From: Pseudomonas sp. Choline-02u-1
Lineage (GTDB): Bacteria > Pseudomonadota > Gammaproteobacteria > Pseudomonadales > Pseudomonadaceae
Assembly (NCBI RefSeq): GCF_002836515.1
Contig: NZ_PJBC01000008.1
Coordinates: 1-64,000 of the forward strand
Direction: 5' to 3'
DNA: 64,000 nucleotides
This document shows positions 1-8,971 of this stretch, one piece after another. How positions within the stretch are numbered: the stretch's first letter is position 1; each line of letters starts with the position of its first letter. The translations under genes and the position numbers were made by a program. Below the pieces are notes generated by a model that saw nothing but the letters and a program-made list of their open reading frames with translations, searched no databases and was not told the origin of the DNA.

Positions 1-28
1 CCACAGAGGATTTTTGCAGGGCTGCGGA

Positions 29-1882
29 TCAGTAGTGATACCACTTCACTTCAAGCATGAGTTCTGTTTCAGGGCTGGCGAGCTGGCTGAATTCGCGCTG
101 AGCACTCAGACGCAGACCCAGGTTGCGTGACAGCTCCCATTGCTGGTTCAGGCTCAGGCTGCGGCGTACTTCACCGTTGAAGAAGTAATCGCCCTTGGCC
201 TCCAGGCTCAGATTGCCCAGTGGATTTTTCCACAGCACCCCGGTATTGAAACCGCCGGCCGGGGAGACGAACTCGGCGAAGTCGTTATTGTGTTCCACGC
301 GCACCGTGCCGAGGGCAAAGCCGAGCACGTCTTCGCCCAGCTGCCACGTCCCGCCGCCGCCACCGTTGACGTGGCTGACCAGCGTTTCGTCGTCATGCTT
401 GCCCGGGACGCGCTCGAGGCCACCGGTGACTTGCCACGACAACGGCTGCAGCAGCTCGTTGCGCGGTGTCAGCGAGCGAATGGTCGCCAGATCCAGTTGC
501 TGCAATTGCCAGTCGTTGCCTTCGTACTGGCGCAACTTCAGTTGCAGGATCTCGATCTGCGCGCCGAGGGGGAAGCTTTCGGCGTTGTCGTTGAGGTCGT
601 GATAGGCCATGCGCAGGCCATATTCACCGAAGGCGCGATCGCCGCGCGTGCCGAGGCCGGCCTGCCAGGTGCGCGATTCGTGACCGTCTTCGGGCAGGCC
701 CGGTTGCGGAATTTCCAGCTCCGGCGCCGGGTTCTTGTTGATCGCCCGCAGCAGTTCGAAACTGCGCTGCGCCCGTTGCGGATCGCGTTCCTGGCCGTTG
801 GCGCGGTAGCGCTCCAGACGATAGGCCGCATCGACGATCAGCGCCTGACGGTCACGGGGCAGCGCCTTGAATGTCGGCTCTTGCAATACCTTTTGATCGG
901 CGCTGACTTTCAGCACCCATTGCTGTTCGTCATCGCTCAGCGGCTCGGCGCGGCTGAGCAATTCGCGCTCGCGGGACGGGCGGTATTCGATGTGCTCGAC
1001 CAGCCCGGCCTCTTTCACCGCTTTGACGGTGTCAGTCGGGATCGCGGTCAGTGGGAATTGTTCGGTCAGGCGCAGGCTTGGCCGCGCCACTTGCAGCAGT
1101 TCCAGCAAGCGATAGGAGCAGTTTTCGTCAAAGAAGAAATAGTCGAACTGGATCTGCTTGAGCTCCCACACATGCTCGACCATGCGTGCGGTTTCAGCCT
1201 GGGTCAGATTGAGTCGGTACTCCCACAGGTCGCGGTTTTCCAGGCTGCGGTATTCGGAGAGTTTTTCCTGATACGGCACCAGCGCGAACAACCCGGGGTA
1301 GCCGCCCATCAGGCCTTTCCAGGCGTAAAGAATGCTGTTGTCGGAGCCTTCGATATAGGCGCCGAAGTTGATCGCGTAGCTGAGCAGCGAGGTCTTGTCG
1401 GCCTGTACATCGGCCTGATCAATGCGCAACAGGGTGTGGCCGAACATTGACGAAGGACTGTTGAGGTAGGCGGCCGGGAAAATCATCACTGCGCTGTGCG
1501 GCGAGACGTCCTTGAACCACTTCTTGTACTCGGCGCACTCCGGCGTCGGCAGATCGTTGAGGTTGAGCTGGGCTTTCAGCCAGCGCGTGCGCGCCGGGTA
1601 AACGCATTGTGCGTGCTGTTCGCCAAGGCTGGCTGGCGCATACAGTGCCTGCACGGTCGCGGCCAGTTCACGGTCGGGGTGTTCGTTGCCGTCGGGCGCG
1701 AGAAAGAACTTCTTGTCGCTGACATAGCTGCGCCAACCGCCGAGCTTGGCGGTTTCGTAGTGACCGAGGGAAATCCAGAAGCGGTCGTTGGCCAGTTGCT
1801 GCAAACGTTGAGGATCGATGTGAGGCGCGGCGGACAGCGGGGCGCAGACACAGAGCGCCAGCCAGGCAAGGCGTTTGAGCAT
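29..1882 (-). CDS. DUF4105 (Lnb N-terminal type) periplasmic/outer-membrane protein
   Basis: The 617-residue product begins with a hydrophobic signal sequence (MLKRLAWLALCVCAPLSAA), so it is exported. The N-terminal half resembles the DUF4105 family, with the conserved FGHTLLR and ENCSYRLLELLQ segments carrying a histidine and a cysteine that could form a catalytic pair. The C-terminal part alternates short polar and hydrophobic stretches and ends in an aromatic residue (KWYHY), which suggests a beta-rich, possibly barrel-like domain; that is inference. I chose the ATG at 1882 because it opens directly into the signal peptide; a TTG at 1891 is also in frame. The next gene upstream on this strand encodes a DUF3015 protein, a pairing I recall from pseudomonads. 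The substrate is unknown. Confidence 0.8.
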   Translation of the reverse strand: MLKRLAWLALCVCAPLSAAPHIDPQRLQQLANDRFWISLGHYETAKLGGWRSYVSDKKFFLAPDGNEHPDRELAATVQALYAPASLGEQHAQCVYPARTRWLKAQLNLNDLPTPECAEYKKWFKDVSPHSAVMIFPAAYLNSPSSMFGHTLLRIDQADVQADKTSLLSYAINFGAYIEGSDNSILYAWKGLMGGYPGLFALVPYQEKLSEYRSLENRDLWEYRLNLTQAETARMVEHVWELKQIQFDYFFFDENCSYRLLELLQVARPSLRLTEQFPLTAIPTDTVKAVKEAGLVEHIEYRPSRERELLSRAEPLSDDEQQWVLKVSADQKVLQEPTFKALPRDRQALIVDAAYRLERYRANGQERDPQRAQRSFELLRAINKNPAPELEIPQPGLPEDGHESRTWQAGLGTRGDRAFGEYGLRMAYHDLNDNAESFPLGAQIEILQLKLRQYEGNDWQLQQLDLATIRSLTPRNELLQPLSWQVTGGLERVPGKHDDETLVSHVNGGGGGTWQLGEDVLGFALGTVRVEHNNDFAEFVSPAGGFNTGVLWKNPLGNLSLEAKGDYFFNGEVRRSLSLNQQWELSRNLGLRLSAQREFSQLASPETELMLEVKWYHY

Positions 1883-1928
1883 AGTCGGCAACTTAAGTCG
1901 AAAAGAAAAAATTCAATACCATCGAACT

Positions 1929-2013
1929 GTAGGAGCTGACGAGTGCAACGAGGCTGCGATCTTTGCTTTTGAAGATCAAAAGATCGCAGCCTCGTTGCAC
2001 TCGTCAGCTCCTG
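1929..2013. repeat. Inverted repeat of the 'GATCGCAGCC' family, variant arms
   Basis: The left arm (taggagctgacgagtgcaac and onward) and the right arm ending agctcctg are near-perfect reverse complements of about 34 bases. The outer part (aggagct) and inner part (gctgcgatctttt) match the copies near 10.6, 31.3 and 45.7 kb, but the middle differs (gacgagtgcaacgag in place of gccgaag). Confidence 0.8.
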
Positions 2014-2033
2014 CAACGCGTCATTTGGCAAAA

Positions 2034-2066
2034 AATAAAAACCCGCTCCCCGAAGGAAGCGGGTGG
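2034..2066 (-). terminator. Rho-independent terminator of the DUF3015 gene
   Basis: On the minus strand acccgct and agcgggt pair around a ttccttcggggg-like loop and are followed by a T-rich run. This sits just downstream of the DUF3015 stop codon. Confidence 0.75.
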
Positions 2067-2074
2067 GGTCGAGC

Positions 2075-2563
2075 TTAAGCCTGAGTGGCGTACTTGGCCA
2101 GACGTGGGTCCGACTTCAGTACCGCCAGGGTGTTGGTATGCACGTCTTCAGCGGTCACGTCAGCCTTGCTGAAGATCTGCTGGAAGTGCTCGTGAGTGAC
2201 AGCGGCAAAGTGCGCGCGATCTTCTGGTGCCACGCCCAGTACCACGGCATAGGTGGTCAGCGCTTCGCCGTTGCCTTTGGCCATGTCTTCGGACAGCTCG
2301 TTCATCATGCCATTCATGGCGAACCAGGATTTGCCGCCGTAGGTCAGCGACGCGTTGGTCGAGCAACCGTTGGTACCGGAAGTCATACCGAAGGTAGCGT
2401 TACCGGAAGTGCCGTTGGTGGTGGAAGCAAGGAAGTGCGCCGGGGTGCCACGCTGACCTTCGAACAGCATGTTGCCCCAACCGCAATCCGGGCCGCCTGG
2501 AGCTTGCGCCATTGCGTTGATGGATACAGCGGTGAAGAGAGTACCGAGAAGAATCCGTTTCAT
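2075..2563 (-). CDS. DUF3015 family exported protein
   Basis: This 162-residue protein begins with a clear signal peptide (MKRILLGTLFTAVSINAMA, cleavage after AMA-Q). The mature part has the DUF3015 pattern: an early GPDCGWGNMLFEG segment with one cysteine, a GTSGNATFGMTSGTNGC stretch with a second cysteine, and a helical C-terminal half. The two cysteines could form a periplasmic disulfide. Family function is unknown. It lies upstream of the DUF4105 gene on the same strand, but a terminator and an 85-base inverted repeat separate them, so co-transcription is doubtful. Confidence 0.85.
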   Translation of the reverse strand: MKRILLGTLFTAVSINAMAQAPGGPDCGWGNMLFEGQRGTPAHFLASTTNGTSGNATFGMTSGTNGCSTNASLTYGGKSWFAMNGMMNELSEDMAKGNGEALTTYAVVLGVAPEDRAHFAAVTHEHFQQIFSKADVTAEDVHTNTLAVLKSDPRLAKYATQA

Positions 2564-2865
2564 AGCTTTGTTCTCTTTATGTGCATACCAATGGACAGGG
2601 TTCTGGCCTTTCGCGCTCTGCCCGAGGACAACGCCGAAAGTGTCAGTGGGCCGGTATTAGTTCCAGCCGCGCAGTTTGGAGTTTAGGCACGTTCCAGCGG
2701 TTCCGTGACTTTTTGCAAAATATTTGGAATAAAACCCCCATTTGCCGGAACGCGTCGGTCGGCCGCGCGCTTGTCTATGCTTTGTCATGTGGCGCGCCTT
2801 GCCAGTGGGGCACGGGCAGCGCCAGAATGCCGCTACCTGCCCCGCCTGATTGTTAAGGAAGCCCG
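2564..2865. other. Divergent intergenic region between DUF3015 and the Lon-like protease
   Basis: About 300 bases separate two divergent genes, so promoters for both must lie here. I see an AT-rich stretch near 2705-2740 but no promoter hexamers I would defend. The open frames across it look like chance. Confidence 0.4.
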
Positions 2866-5304
2866 ATGCCTGATCCTGTTGCTGCCAGCCTGCGTCTTGC
2901 GCCCGAAGCGCTGACTCGTCCGTTTTCCGCTGAACAGTTCAGCTTCACTACCACCAATGATCTGGAGCCCTTTCGCGGTGTGCTCGGCCAGGAACGCGCG
3001 GTCGAAGCCTTGCAGTTCGGTGTGGCGATGCCACGCCCCGGTTACAACGTATTCGTCATGGGCGAGCCCGGCACCGGGCGTTTCTCGTTCGTCAAACGCT
3101 ACCTGAAGGCCGAAGGCAAGCGCCTGCAGACCCCGGCCGACTGGGTCTACGTCAACAACTTCGATGAGCCGCGCGAACCGCGCGCACTGGAGCTGCCATC
3201 GGGCACGGCGGCCTCGTTCATCGGCGACATCAACGGCTTGATCGACAACCTGCTGGCGACCTTCCCGGCAGTCTTCGAACATCCGTCCTACCAGCAGAAA
3301 AAAAGCGCCATCGACCGGGCCTTCAACCAGCGCTACGACAAGGCGCTGGACATCATCGAGCGCCTGGCCCTGGAAAAGGACGTCGCCCTGTACCGCGACA
3401 GCAGTAACATCGCGTTCACCCCGATGCTTGACGGCAAGGCGCTGGACGAAGCCGAATTCGCTCAGTTGCCGGAAGCCGAGCGCGAGCGTTTTCACGATGA
3501 TATTTCCGGACTCGAAGAGCGCCTGAACGAAGAACTTGCCAGCCTGCCGCAGTGGAAGCGCGAATCGAACAATCAACTGCGCCAGCTCAACGAAGAAACC
3601 ATCACGCTGGCGTTGCAGCCGTTGTTGGCACCGCTGTCGGAGAAGTACGCAGAAAATGCCGCCGTCTGTGGTTATCTGCAGGCGATGCAGGTCTACCTGC
3701 TGAAAACCGTGGTCGAGCAACTGGTCGATGACAGCAAGACTGACGCCGTCGCGCGCAAGTTGCTTGAGGAGCAATACGCGCCGAGCCTGGTGGTCGGTCA
3801 TCCGGCCAGCGGCGGTGCGCCGGTGGTGTTCGAGCCGCATCCGACTTATGAAAACCTGTTCGGCCGTATCGAGTACACCACCGATCAAGGCGCGCTCTAC
3901 ACCACTTACCGGCAGTTGCGTCCGGGTGCACTGCACCGCGCCAATGGCGGCTTCCTGATACTCGAAGCGGAAAAAATGCTCAGCGAGCCGTTCGTGTGGG
4001 ATGCGCTGAAACGCGCCCTGCAATCGCGCAAACTGAAAATGGAATCCCCACTGGGCGAGATGGGCCGGTTCGCCACTGTGACCTTGAACCCGCAGCACAT
4101 TCCGTTGCAGGTCAAAGTGATCATCATCGGTGCACGGCAGTTGTATTACACGCTGCAGGATCTTGATCCGGACTTCCAGGAGATGTTTCGCGTTCTGGTC
4201 GACTTCGACGAAGACATCCCGATGGTCGACGAAAGCCTGGAACAATTCGCCCAACTGTTGAAAACCCGCACTTCGGAAGAAGGCATGGCGCCGCTCACCG
4301 CCGACGCGGTGGCACGTCTGGCGACCTACAGCGCACGGCTGGCCGAGCATCAGGGGCGCTTGTCGGCGCGCATTGGCGATCTGTTCCAATTGGTCAGTGA
4401 GGCCGATTTCATTCGTCATCTGGCCGGCGATGAAATGACCGACGCCGGCCATATCGAACGCGCCCTGAAAGCCAAGGCTACCCGCACCGGGCGAGTGTCG
4501 GCGCGAATTCTCGACGACATGCTCGCCGGAATCATTCTCATCGATACCGATGGTGCAGCAGTCGGCAAGTGCAACGGGCTGACGGTGCTGGAGGTCGGCG
4601 ATTCGGCGTTCGGCGTGCCAGCGCGAATTTCCGCCACGGTCTATCCGGGCGGCAGCGGCATCGTCGACATCGAGCGTGAGGTCAACCTCGGCCAGCCGAT
4701 CCACTCCAAAGGCGTGATGATCCTCACCGGGTATCTGGGCAGCCGTTATGCGCAGGAATTCCCGCTGGCGATCTCGGCGAGCATTGCGCTCGAGCAGTCG
4801 TACGGTTACGTCGACGGCGACAGTGCGTCGCTGGGCGAGGCGTGCACGCTGATTTCGGCGCTGTCGAAAACCCCGCTCAAGCAATGTTTTGCCATCACCG
4901 GTTCGATCAACCAGTTTGGCGAAGTGCAGGCGGTCGGCGGGGTCAACGAGAAGATCGAAGGTTTCTTCCGCCTCTGCGAAGCACGCGGTCTGACCGGCGA
5001 GCAGGGCGCGATCATTCCCCAGGCCAACGTCGCCACGCTGATGCTCGATGAGAAAGTCCTGGCCGCCGTGCGCGCCGGGCAGTTCCACGTGTATGCGGTG
5101 CGTCAGGCCGACGAGGCGTTGAGCCTGTTGGTGGGCGAGCCGGCCGGGGAGCCGAACGCCGATGGCGAATTCCCCGAAGGCAGCATCAATGCCCGAGTGG
5201 TCGAGCGCCTGCGCGACATTGCCGAGATGATCAGCGAGGAGGATCTGAAGGAGGCCGAGAAGGAACTGGCGCAGGAGGCTTTGGCTGAAGCCAAACCCGC
5301 CTGA
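2866..5304 (+). CDS. Lon-like ATP-dependent protease (AAA_32 / S16 family)
   Basis: This 812-residue protein belongs to the Lon-related putative proteases found in many proteobacteria, distinct from housekeeping Lon because it lacks the substrate-binding N-domain. The P-loop at residues 66-74 reads GEPGTGRFS, with arginine where the Walker A lysine would be. The C-terminal protease domain keeps the serine-lysine dyad: Ser653 in DGDSAS and Lys696 in VNEKIEG, 43 residues apart as in E. coli Lon (679/722). The ATG follows an AAGGAAG ribosome site. It is transcribed alone, and a strong hairpin with a T-run follows. Protein quality control or regulated proteolysis is likely; substrates cannot be read from the sequence. 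Confidence 0.9.
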   Translation: MPDPVAASLRLAPEALTRPFSAEQFSFTTTNDLEPFRGVLGQERAVEALQFGVAMPRPGYNVFVMGEPGTGRFSFVKRYLKAEGKRLQTPADWVYVNNFDEPREPRALELPSGTAASFIGDINGLIDNLLATFPAVFEHPSYQQKKSAIDRAFNQRYDKALDIIERLALEKDVALYRDSSNIAFTPMLDGKALDEAEFAQLPEAERERFHDDISGLEERLNEELASLPQWKRESNNQLRQLNEETITLALQPLLAPLSEKYAENAAVCGYLQAMQVYLLKTVVEQLVDDSKTDAVARKLLEEQYAPSLVVGHPASGGAPVVFEPHPTYENLFGRIEYTTDQGALYTTYRQLRPGALHRANGGFLILEAEKMLSEPFVWDALKRALQSRKLKMESPLGEMGRFATVTLNPQHIPLQVKVIIIGARQLYYTLQDLDPDFQEMFRVLVDFDEDIPMVDESLEQFAQLLKTRTSEEGMAPLTADAVARLATYSARLAEHQGRLSARIGDLFQLVSEADFIRHLAGDEMTDAGHIERALKAKATRTGRVSARILDDMLAGIILIDTDGAAVGKCNGLTVLEVGDSAFGVPARISATVYPGGSGIVDIEREVNLGQPIHSKGVMILTGYLGSRYAQEFPLAISASIALEQSYGYVDGDSASLGEACTLISALSKTPLKQCFAITGSINQFGEVQAVGGVNEKIEGFFRLCEARGLTGEQGAIIPQANVATLMLDEKVLAAVRAGQFHVYAVRQADEALSLLVGEPAGEPNADGEFPEGSINARVVERLRDIAEMISEEDLKEAEKELAQEALAEAKPA

Positions 5305-5324
5305 CCTGATTCACACTTAACCCC

Positions 5325-5420
5325 GGTGGGAGGGGGCTTGCTCCCGGGTTCGGTGTTTCAGTCGACAGATGTGTTGGCTGATACACCGAATTCGGGAGCA
5401 AGCCCCCTCCCTCTTTTTTT
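5325..5420 (+). repeat. REP-type inverted repeat acting as a probable terminator
   Basis: Arms gggagggggcttgctcccg (5328-5346) and its exact reverse complement (5393-5411) are followed by ctcttttttt. It is a diverged member of the 'gggagcgggcttgctcgcgaa' family, and its T-run makes it a likely terminator for the protease gene. Confidence 0.75.
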
Positions 5421-5620
5421 CATTTTGTGGGCATCTTCGGCAAATGTGCCACTACTCTGGCGTCAAACTTCACACAATGACCATTCGGCGCCTTCTGGTC
5501 CCATTTGGCTTGTGCGGGACACTTTTCTTCTATTCTCAGGTCAAGGATATCGACAGTATCACTGGATCGAGCCAGTCCCCCCGTGGGGGCTGAATACCGG
5601 CTTTACCGAGGGTCGCCGCC
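5421..5620. other. Intergenic stretch before the 106-residue gene
   Basis: Nothing coding is visible. A C-rich/G-rich imperfect hairpin lies at about 5568-5592 (agccagtccccccgtgggggct). No promoter motif is convincing. Confidence 0.3.
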
Positions 5621-5941
5621 ATGTCGCGCAACCTCTGTCTCACCCGTCAATGCCTGGGTCTGGTGACCCGGATCGAATGCGCCGTCAAGCCGCTGGCCGG
5701 CGATAACGGCATGTGGACGCTGCTCTTTGCGGCCGGCATGGCCGGCGAACAACCTTCCGCGATCAAAGCCCAGGGCCCGTTCCACGGCCCGGTGGCGGCC
5801 GAGTCGATTCTCGACACCATCGTTGAAAGCCTGACCTTGCATGGTTACGAACTGGCCGATGATCCGCAGATCTGGAGCCTGCACCTGCAGGCTCAGTTGC
5901 GGCAGATCAACGGCGGCCGTGGGCGCAGCCTCAACGGTTAA
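5621..5941 (+). CDS. Hypothetical 106-residue protein
   Basis: I do not recognise a named domain. The protein is cytosolic in character (no signal peptide, no membrane segment). It has a hydrophobic central stretch (LLFAAGMAG) and a C-terminal half rich in leucine and glutamine (SLHLQAQLRQIN). The composition and third-position GC match the neighbours, and the start ATG has GAGGGT about ten bases upstream, so it looks like a real gene. It converges with the large lipoprotein gene, the two stop codons sharing a TTAA. Confidence 0.65.
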   Translation: MSRNLCLTRQCLGLVTRIECAVKPLAGDNGMWTLLFAAGMAGEQPSAIKAQGPFHGPVAAESILDTIVESLTLHGYELADDPQIWSLHLQAQLRQINGGRGRSLNG

Positions 5942-7767
5942 GGTGCCGTCTCGTCCACCGGCGCCTTGTCGAGTTTGACCTCAAAACCGTATTGCACGGT
6001 GGCGAGGTCGGTACGCTGATAGGTTTCCACGCGAGTCGGGCGACCGTAAAAGTAATGCACGCCAAGCAGTGCCGGGCCTTCTTTGCTGGCGTCGTGGCTG
6101 ACCGAGAGAATCTGCTTGAGGTAATTGCCACTGTCGTCCTTGACGAAGAAACGCCATTCGTTGGCCGGGAAGGTTTTCAGATCGACCACCAGCGTGTTGT
6201 CCTTGATCGCCAGGCCTTTGGGCAATGACTGCGCGTCGTAGGATTGCCTGGCCACCGTGGCCAGGAACAACGGCATCGAACCCACGGCGATCGCCGGGTT
6301 TTCCGGGAACAGGTTCAGGTCATAAGTGATCGTCGCTTGCAGCGGATCGACCTGATAAGCCTCGGGCGGCAGTTCGATCGGCTCGTCGAGTTTGCCGCCG
6401 CGCTTTTCCGTGAAGAAGGTCACTGGGCTGGCGCCGGGGTTGAGTTCGTCGCCAAGCAATTCGTCATTGAACGTGCGGCGGTGGGAAAACTCGATACGCG
6501 CCGCGCTGGGCTCTTCCACCGATTGGTGAATGCGCACGCCGGCCTTCAGTTGTTCTCCGGTCAGCTCTGCGCCTTTGAGCCAGTTGGCGGCGAGATCGTC
6601 ATACACCACCACCGGAAGATCCAGCGGCTGCACGGCTTTGGCCGTGGTGTGCAGATTGAAGGTGCGGACCGGCAGGTCGAGCTTTTTGCGTGTGATCGTC
6701 GCTGAGGAAAAGTCCAGTACGCTGACTTCCAGCGTTTCGATCGGGCCGTGAAAGTAGACCTTGTTGTAGCGGCGCGGATGGCCTTTCTCGAAGGCCTGCT
6801 GGTCGTCGCTGAGCTGTTTCTCCAGCGAATCGCTCCAGCTCGTTTGCTTCTGTAGCTGCGCCAGTTGTTGCTGATAGAACGCGACCTGCTCCGGGCTTTC
6901 GTTGATCGAACCGGCGCGCACCAGGTATTGGCCGCTGGCGTCGCGGGCCTGGACGATCAGCGGATTGATCCGGGTTTCGGCGACTTCTGCGGCCAACGGC
7001 AGGCTGTTGCTGACTTCAACCTCGGCGTAATTCTTTTCCAGCTTGAGCAGTTTGACGCTCAGATTGTCGTTGCTGCGGGTCTGGCCGACGTCTTTTTGCG
7101 TCAGGTCGAAACTGTACAGGCGACGCGGTGCGATGACTTCGACCTGGCCTTGCAGGCTGACCGGTTGTGGCAGGCTTTTTTTGTCGACGTTGAGGCCGTC
7201 GATGAACGGGTAGGTCACGGTCAGGTCGTCGGGGTTGGTCACGTTGGAGCTGGACGGGCTGAGCTGAATGCCTGGATCGGTTTCCGACCACTCTGGCTGC
7301 CAGGCGATTACCCGTTTGTTGCTCAGCGTGACCGAATGCCACTCGATGCCGTGCGGAAACAGAAAACCGCCGGGAATGTTCAGGTTGAACGGGAATACCG
7401 GTTGCAGATCGGTCAGGTAATCCGAGCTGGCATCCTTGTGCAGCACGAACAGGCCATTAATGAACGTATCGACCAGCGCCTGCGGGTCAGGGTAGTGCTT
7501 GAGCACGGCGAGGGCGTCGGCGCCGTATTCGGTGTGTGGGTTGATGTCGTCGAGCTTGAGTCGGGCCCGTTCGAGCAACAGCAGCGAACCGCCGAGTTCG
7601 GTAATGGCGTCCTTGAGCTTCGGATCGCTGACCGCATCCAGTGACTGTTCGAATGTGGCGGTTTTTTCGTCGAGGTTGGCGACGTGTTTTTCATCGCTGG
7701 GCGAGCAACCGCCGATGAGCAAGGCGAGGCAGATTCCAGCAGTCGTCAAGGCTGATCGCACATCCAT
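5938..7767 (-). CDS. Large hypothetical lipoprotein
   Basis: This roughly 609-residue protein starts with a basic-hydrophobic leader ending in the lipobox LLIGGC, so signal peptidase II processing and lipid anchoring are expected. After the cysteine comes a helical region with coiled-coil character (LDEKTATFEQSLD, ERARLKLDD). Long beta-rich stretches follow, with several DLP and FxVK segments, suggesting repeated beta-sandwich modules. I know no function for it. A GTG at 7773 and an ATG at 7767 are both possible starts; I prefer the ATG. It converges with the 106-residue gene and diverges from the UPF0114 gene. Confidence 0.7.
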   Translation of the reverse strand: MDVRSALTTAGICLALLIGGCSPSDEKHVANLDEKTATFEQSLDAVSDPKLKDAITELGGSLLLLERARLKLDDINPHTEYGADALAVLKHYPDPQALVDTFINGLFVLHKDASSDYLTDLQPVFPFNLNIPGGFLFPHGIEWHSVTLSNKRVIAWQPEWSETDPGIQLSPSSSNVTNPDDLTVTYPFIDGLNVDKKSLPQPVSLQGQVEVIAPRRLYSFDLTQKDVGQTRSNDNLSVKLLKLEKNYAEVEVSNSLPLAAEVAETRINPLIVQARDASGQYLVRAGSINESPEQVAFYQQQLAQLQKQTSWSDSLEKQLSDDQQAFEKGHPRRYNKVYFHGPIETLEVSVLDFSSATITRKKLDLPVRTFNLHTTAKAVQPLDLPVVVYDDLAANWLKGAELTGEQLKAGVRIHQSVEEPSAARIEFSHRRTFNDELLGDELNPGASPVTFFTEKRGGKLDEPIELPPEAYQVDPLQATITYDLNLFPENPAIAVGSMPLFLATVARQSYDAQSLPKGLAIKDNTLVVDLKTFPANEWRFFVKDDSGNYLKQILSVSHDASKEGPALLGVHYFYGRPTRVETYQRTDLATVQYGFEVKLDKAPVDETAP

Positions 7768-7927
7768 TTCCACGCGTCCCGTCCACTGTTATAGGGCTGT
7801 CAATGCTTTGGACACTAGCAGAAAAGCTTTGTCACACACGCGCAGGTGGCGGATTTTTCGGCGGTTTCTGGCTGTCACAGCGGGCTGTTATACTCGCGGC
7901 CATTTCCAGCCCCTGGTGTGAGAGTCA

Positions 7928-8416
7928 ATGGAACGCTTTATCGAAAACGCAATGTACGCCACGCGCTGGCTGCTGGCTCCGATCTACATCGGCCTGTCCC
8001 TCGGTCTGCTGGCGCTGGCATTGAAGTTCTTCCAGGAAATCGTGCATATCCTGCCCAACGTCTTCGCCATGGCCGAGTCGGAACTGATTCTGGTGCTGCT
8101 GTCGCTGATCGACATGGCGCTGGTGGGCGGTCTGCTGGTGATGGTGATGATTTCCGGCTACGAGAACTTCGTCTCCCAGCTTGACATCGACGAAGGCAAG
8201 GAAAAGCTCAGCTGGCTCGGCACCATGGACTCTTCGTCGCTGAAGATGAAAGTCGCGGCGTCGATCGTGGCGATCTCCTCGATCCATTTGCTGCGCATTT
8301 TCATGGACGCCAAGAACGTCGATCCCGAGCATCTGATGTGGTACGTGATCATTCACATGACCTTCGTGATCTCGGCGTTCGCCATGGGTTACCTCGACAA
8401 GGTCACCAAGCACTGA
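7928..8416 (+). CDS. UPF0114 (TIGR00645/YqhA) family inner-membrane protein
   Basis: This 162-residue protein has the UPF0114 signature start ([20 protein letters not shown]). It has four predicted membrane segments: roughly residues 12-35, 52-75, 108-126 and 133-152. The central loop [18 protein letters not shown] is typical of the family. E. coli YqhA is the known relative and has no established biochemical role. It is monocistronic, with a strong bidirectional hairpin right after the stop codon. Confidence 0.9.
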   Translation: MERFIENAMYATRWLLAPIYIGLSLGLLALALKFFQEIVHILPNVFAMAESELILVLLSLIDMALVGGLLVMVMISGYENFVSQLDIDEGKEKLSWLGTMDSSSLKMKVAASIVAISSIHLLRIFMDAKNVDPEHLMWYVIIHMTFVISAFAMGYLDKVTKH

Positions 8417-8431
8417 TCACCCGATCAGGCA

Positions 8432-8472
8432 AAAAGCCGCCCGTCTGTTGCGAAACAGACGGGCGGTTTCGT
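8432..8472 (+). terminator. Terminator after the UPF0114 gene
   Basis: A perfect 13-base stem (ccgcccgtctgtt / aacagacgggcgg, loop gcga) is followed by tttcgttt. A run of A residues before it means it could also work on the other strand. Confidence 0.85.
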
Positions 8473-8545
8473 TTCTGCCTTGTGCTTTCAAGCGCACCGG
8501 CCTATCCCTGTAACGGTGCGATTCGCCACGGTGTGAGGTGCTTCC

Positions 8546-8851
8546 ATGAACCTGCAAGAGTTGAACGCGTTTGCTGTTGCCAGGAAGGTCGATGAACTGA
8601 ACCTGATCTCGATGGAAGGGGGCATTTACCTGCTGGAAGCGAGGATGCATGGGACGGCGTATCCGTTGAGTGATCTCAAGGGCAATATGCTGACGCTGCG
8701 CTCAGTGGAGCACGCGCGGGATCTGCTGCATGCCTTTCCGGTTCTGCCATTCAACCTTGTGCACACCTCAGTCCATGACGAAATGTGTGGCCTGGTCGGT
8801 GGCCTCGATGAAAGCCTGAAAGTGCCGCTCGCCTGGCGTTCGGCCCTGTAG
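8546..8851 (+). CDS. DUF6482-like small protein
   Basis: This 101-residue soluble protein has no signal peptide or membrane segment. The opening (MNLQELNAFAVARKVDELNLISMEGGIYLLEA) and the later RSVEHARDLL and VHDEMCG segments match a small Pseudomonas family I associate with DUF6482, whose role is unknown. The domain name is from memory, so treat it as tentative. GTGAGG lies about ten bases before the ATG. The fklB-type gene follows 120 bases later. Confidence 0.6.
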   Translation: MNLQELNAFAVARKVDELNLISMEGGIYLLEARMHGTAYPLSDLKGNMLTLRSVEHARDLLHAFPVLPFNLVHTSVHDEMCGLVGGLDESLKVPLAWRSAL

Positions 8852-8971
8852 GCCCGGCCCCAAGTACGGGGTATCTGTGCTAGTCTGCTCGCCCTTTTGG
8901 TTCCGGGCGCGCCGGGACGCGCTGTGCACGCACGGCAAGTCCTGTAACCGTCCGCACAGCGGAGCAGTGTC

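Noticed and set aside
140..1450. 436-residue open frame on the plus strand inside the DUF4105 gene
   Set aside because: It is an antisense shadow of a GC-rich gene; the minus-strand frame has a signal peptide and family motifs, this one has none.
2581..2856. 91-residue plus-strand frame in the DUF3015-protease gap
   Set aside because: No ribosome site, no motif and atypical composition; probably chance.
2833..5088. 751-residue minus-strand frame over the Lon-like protease
   Set aside because: Antisense shadow; composition is arginine/glutamine/histidine-rich with no recognisable motif.
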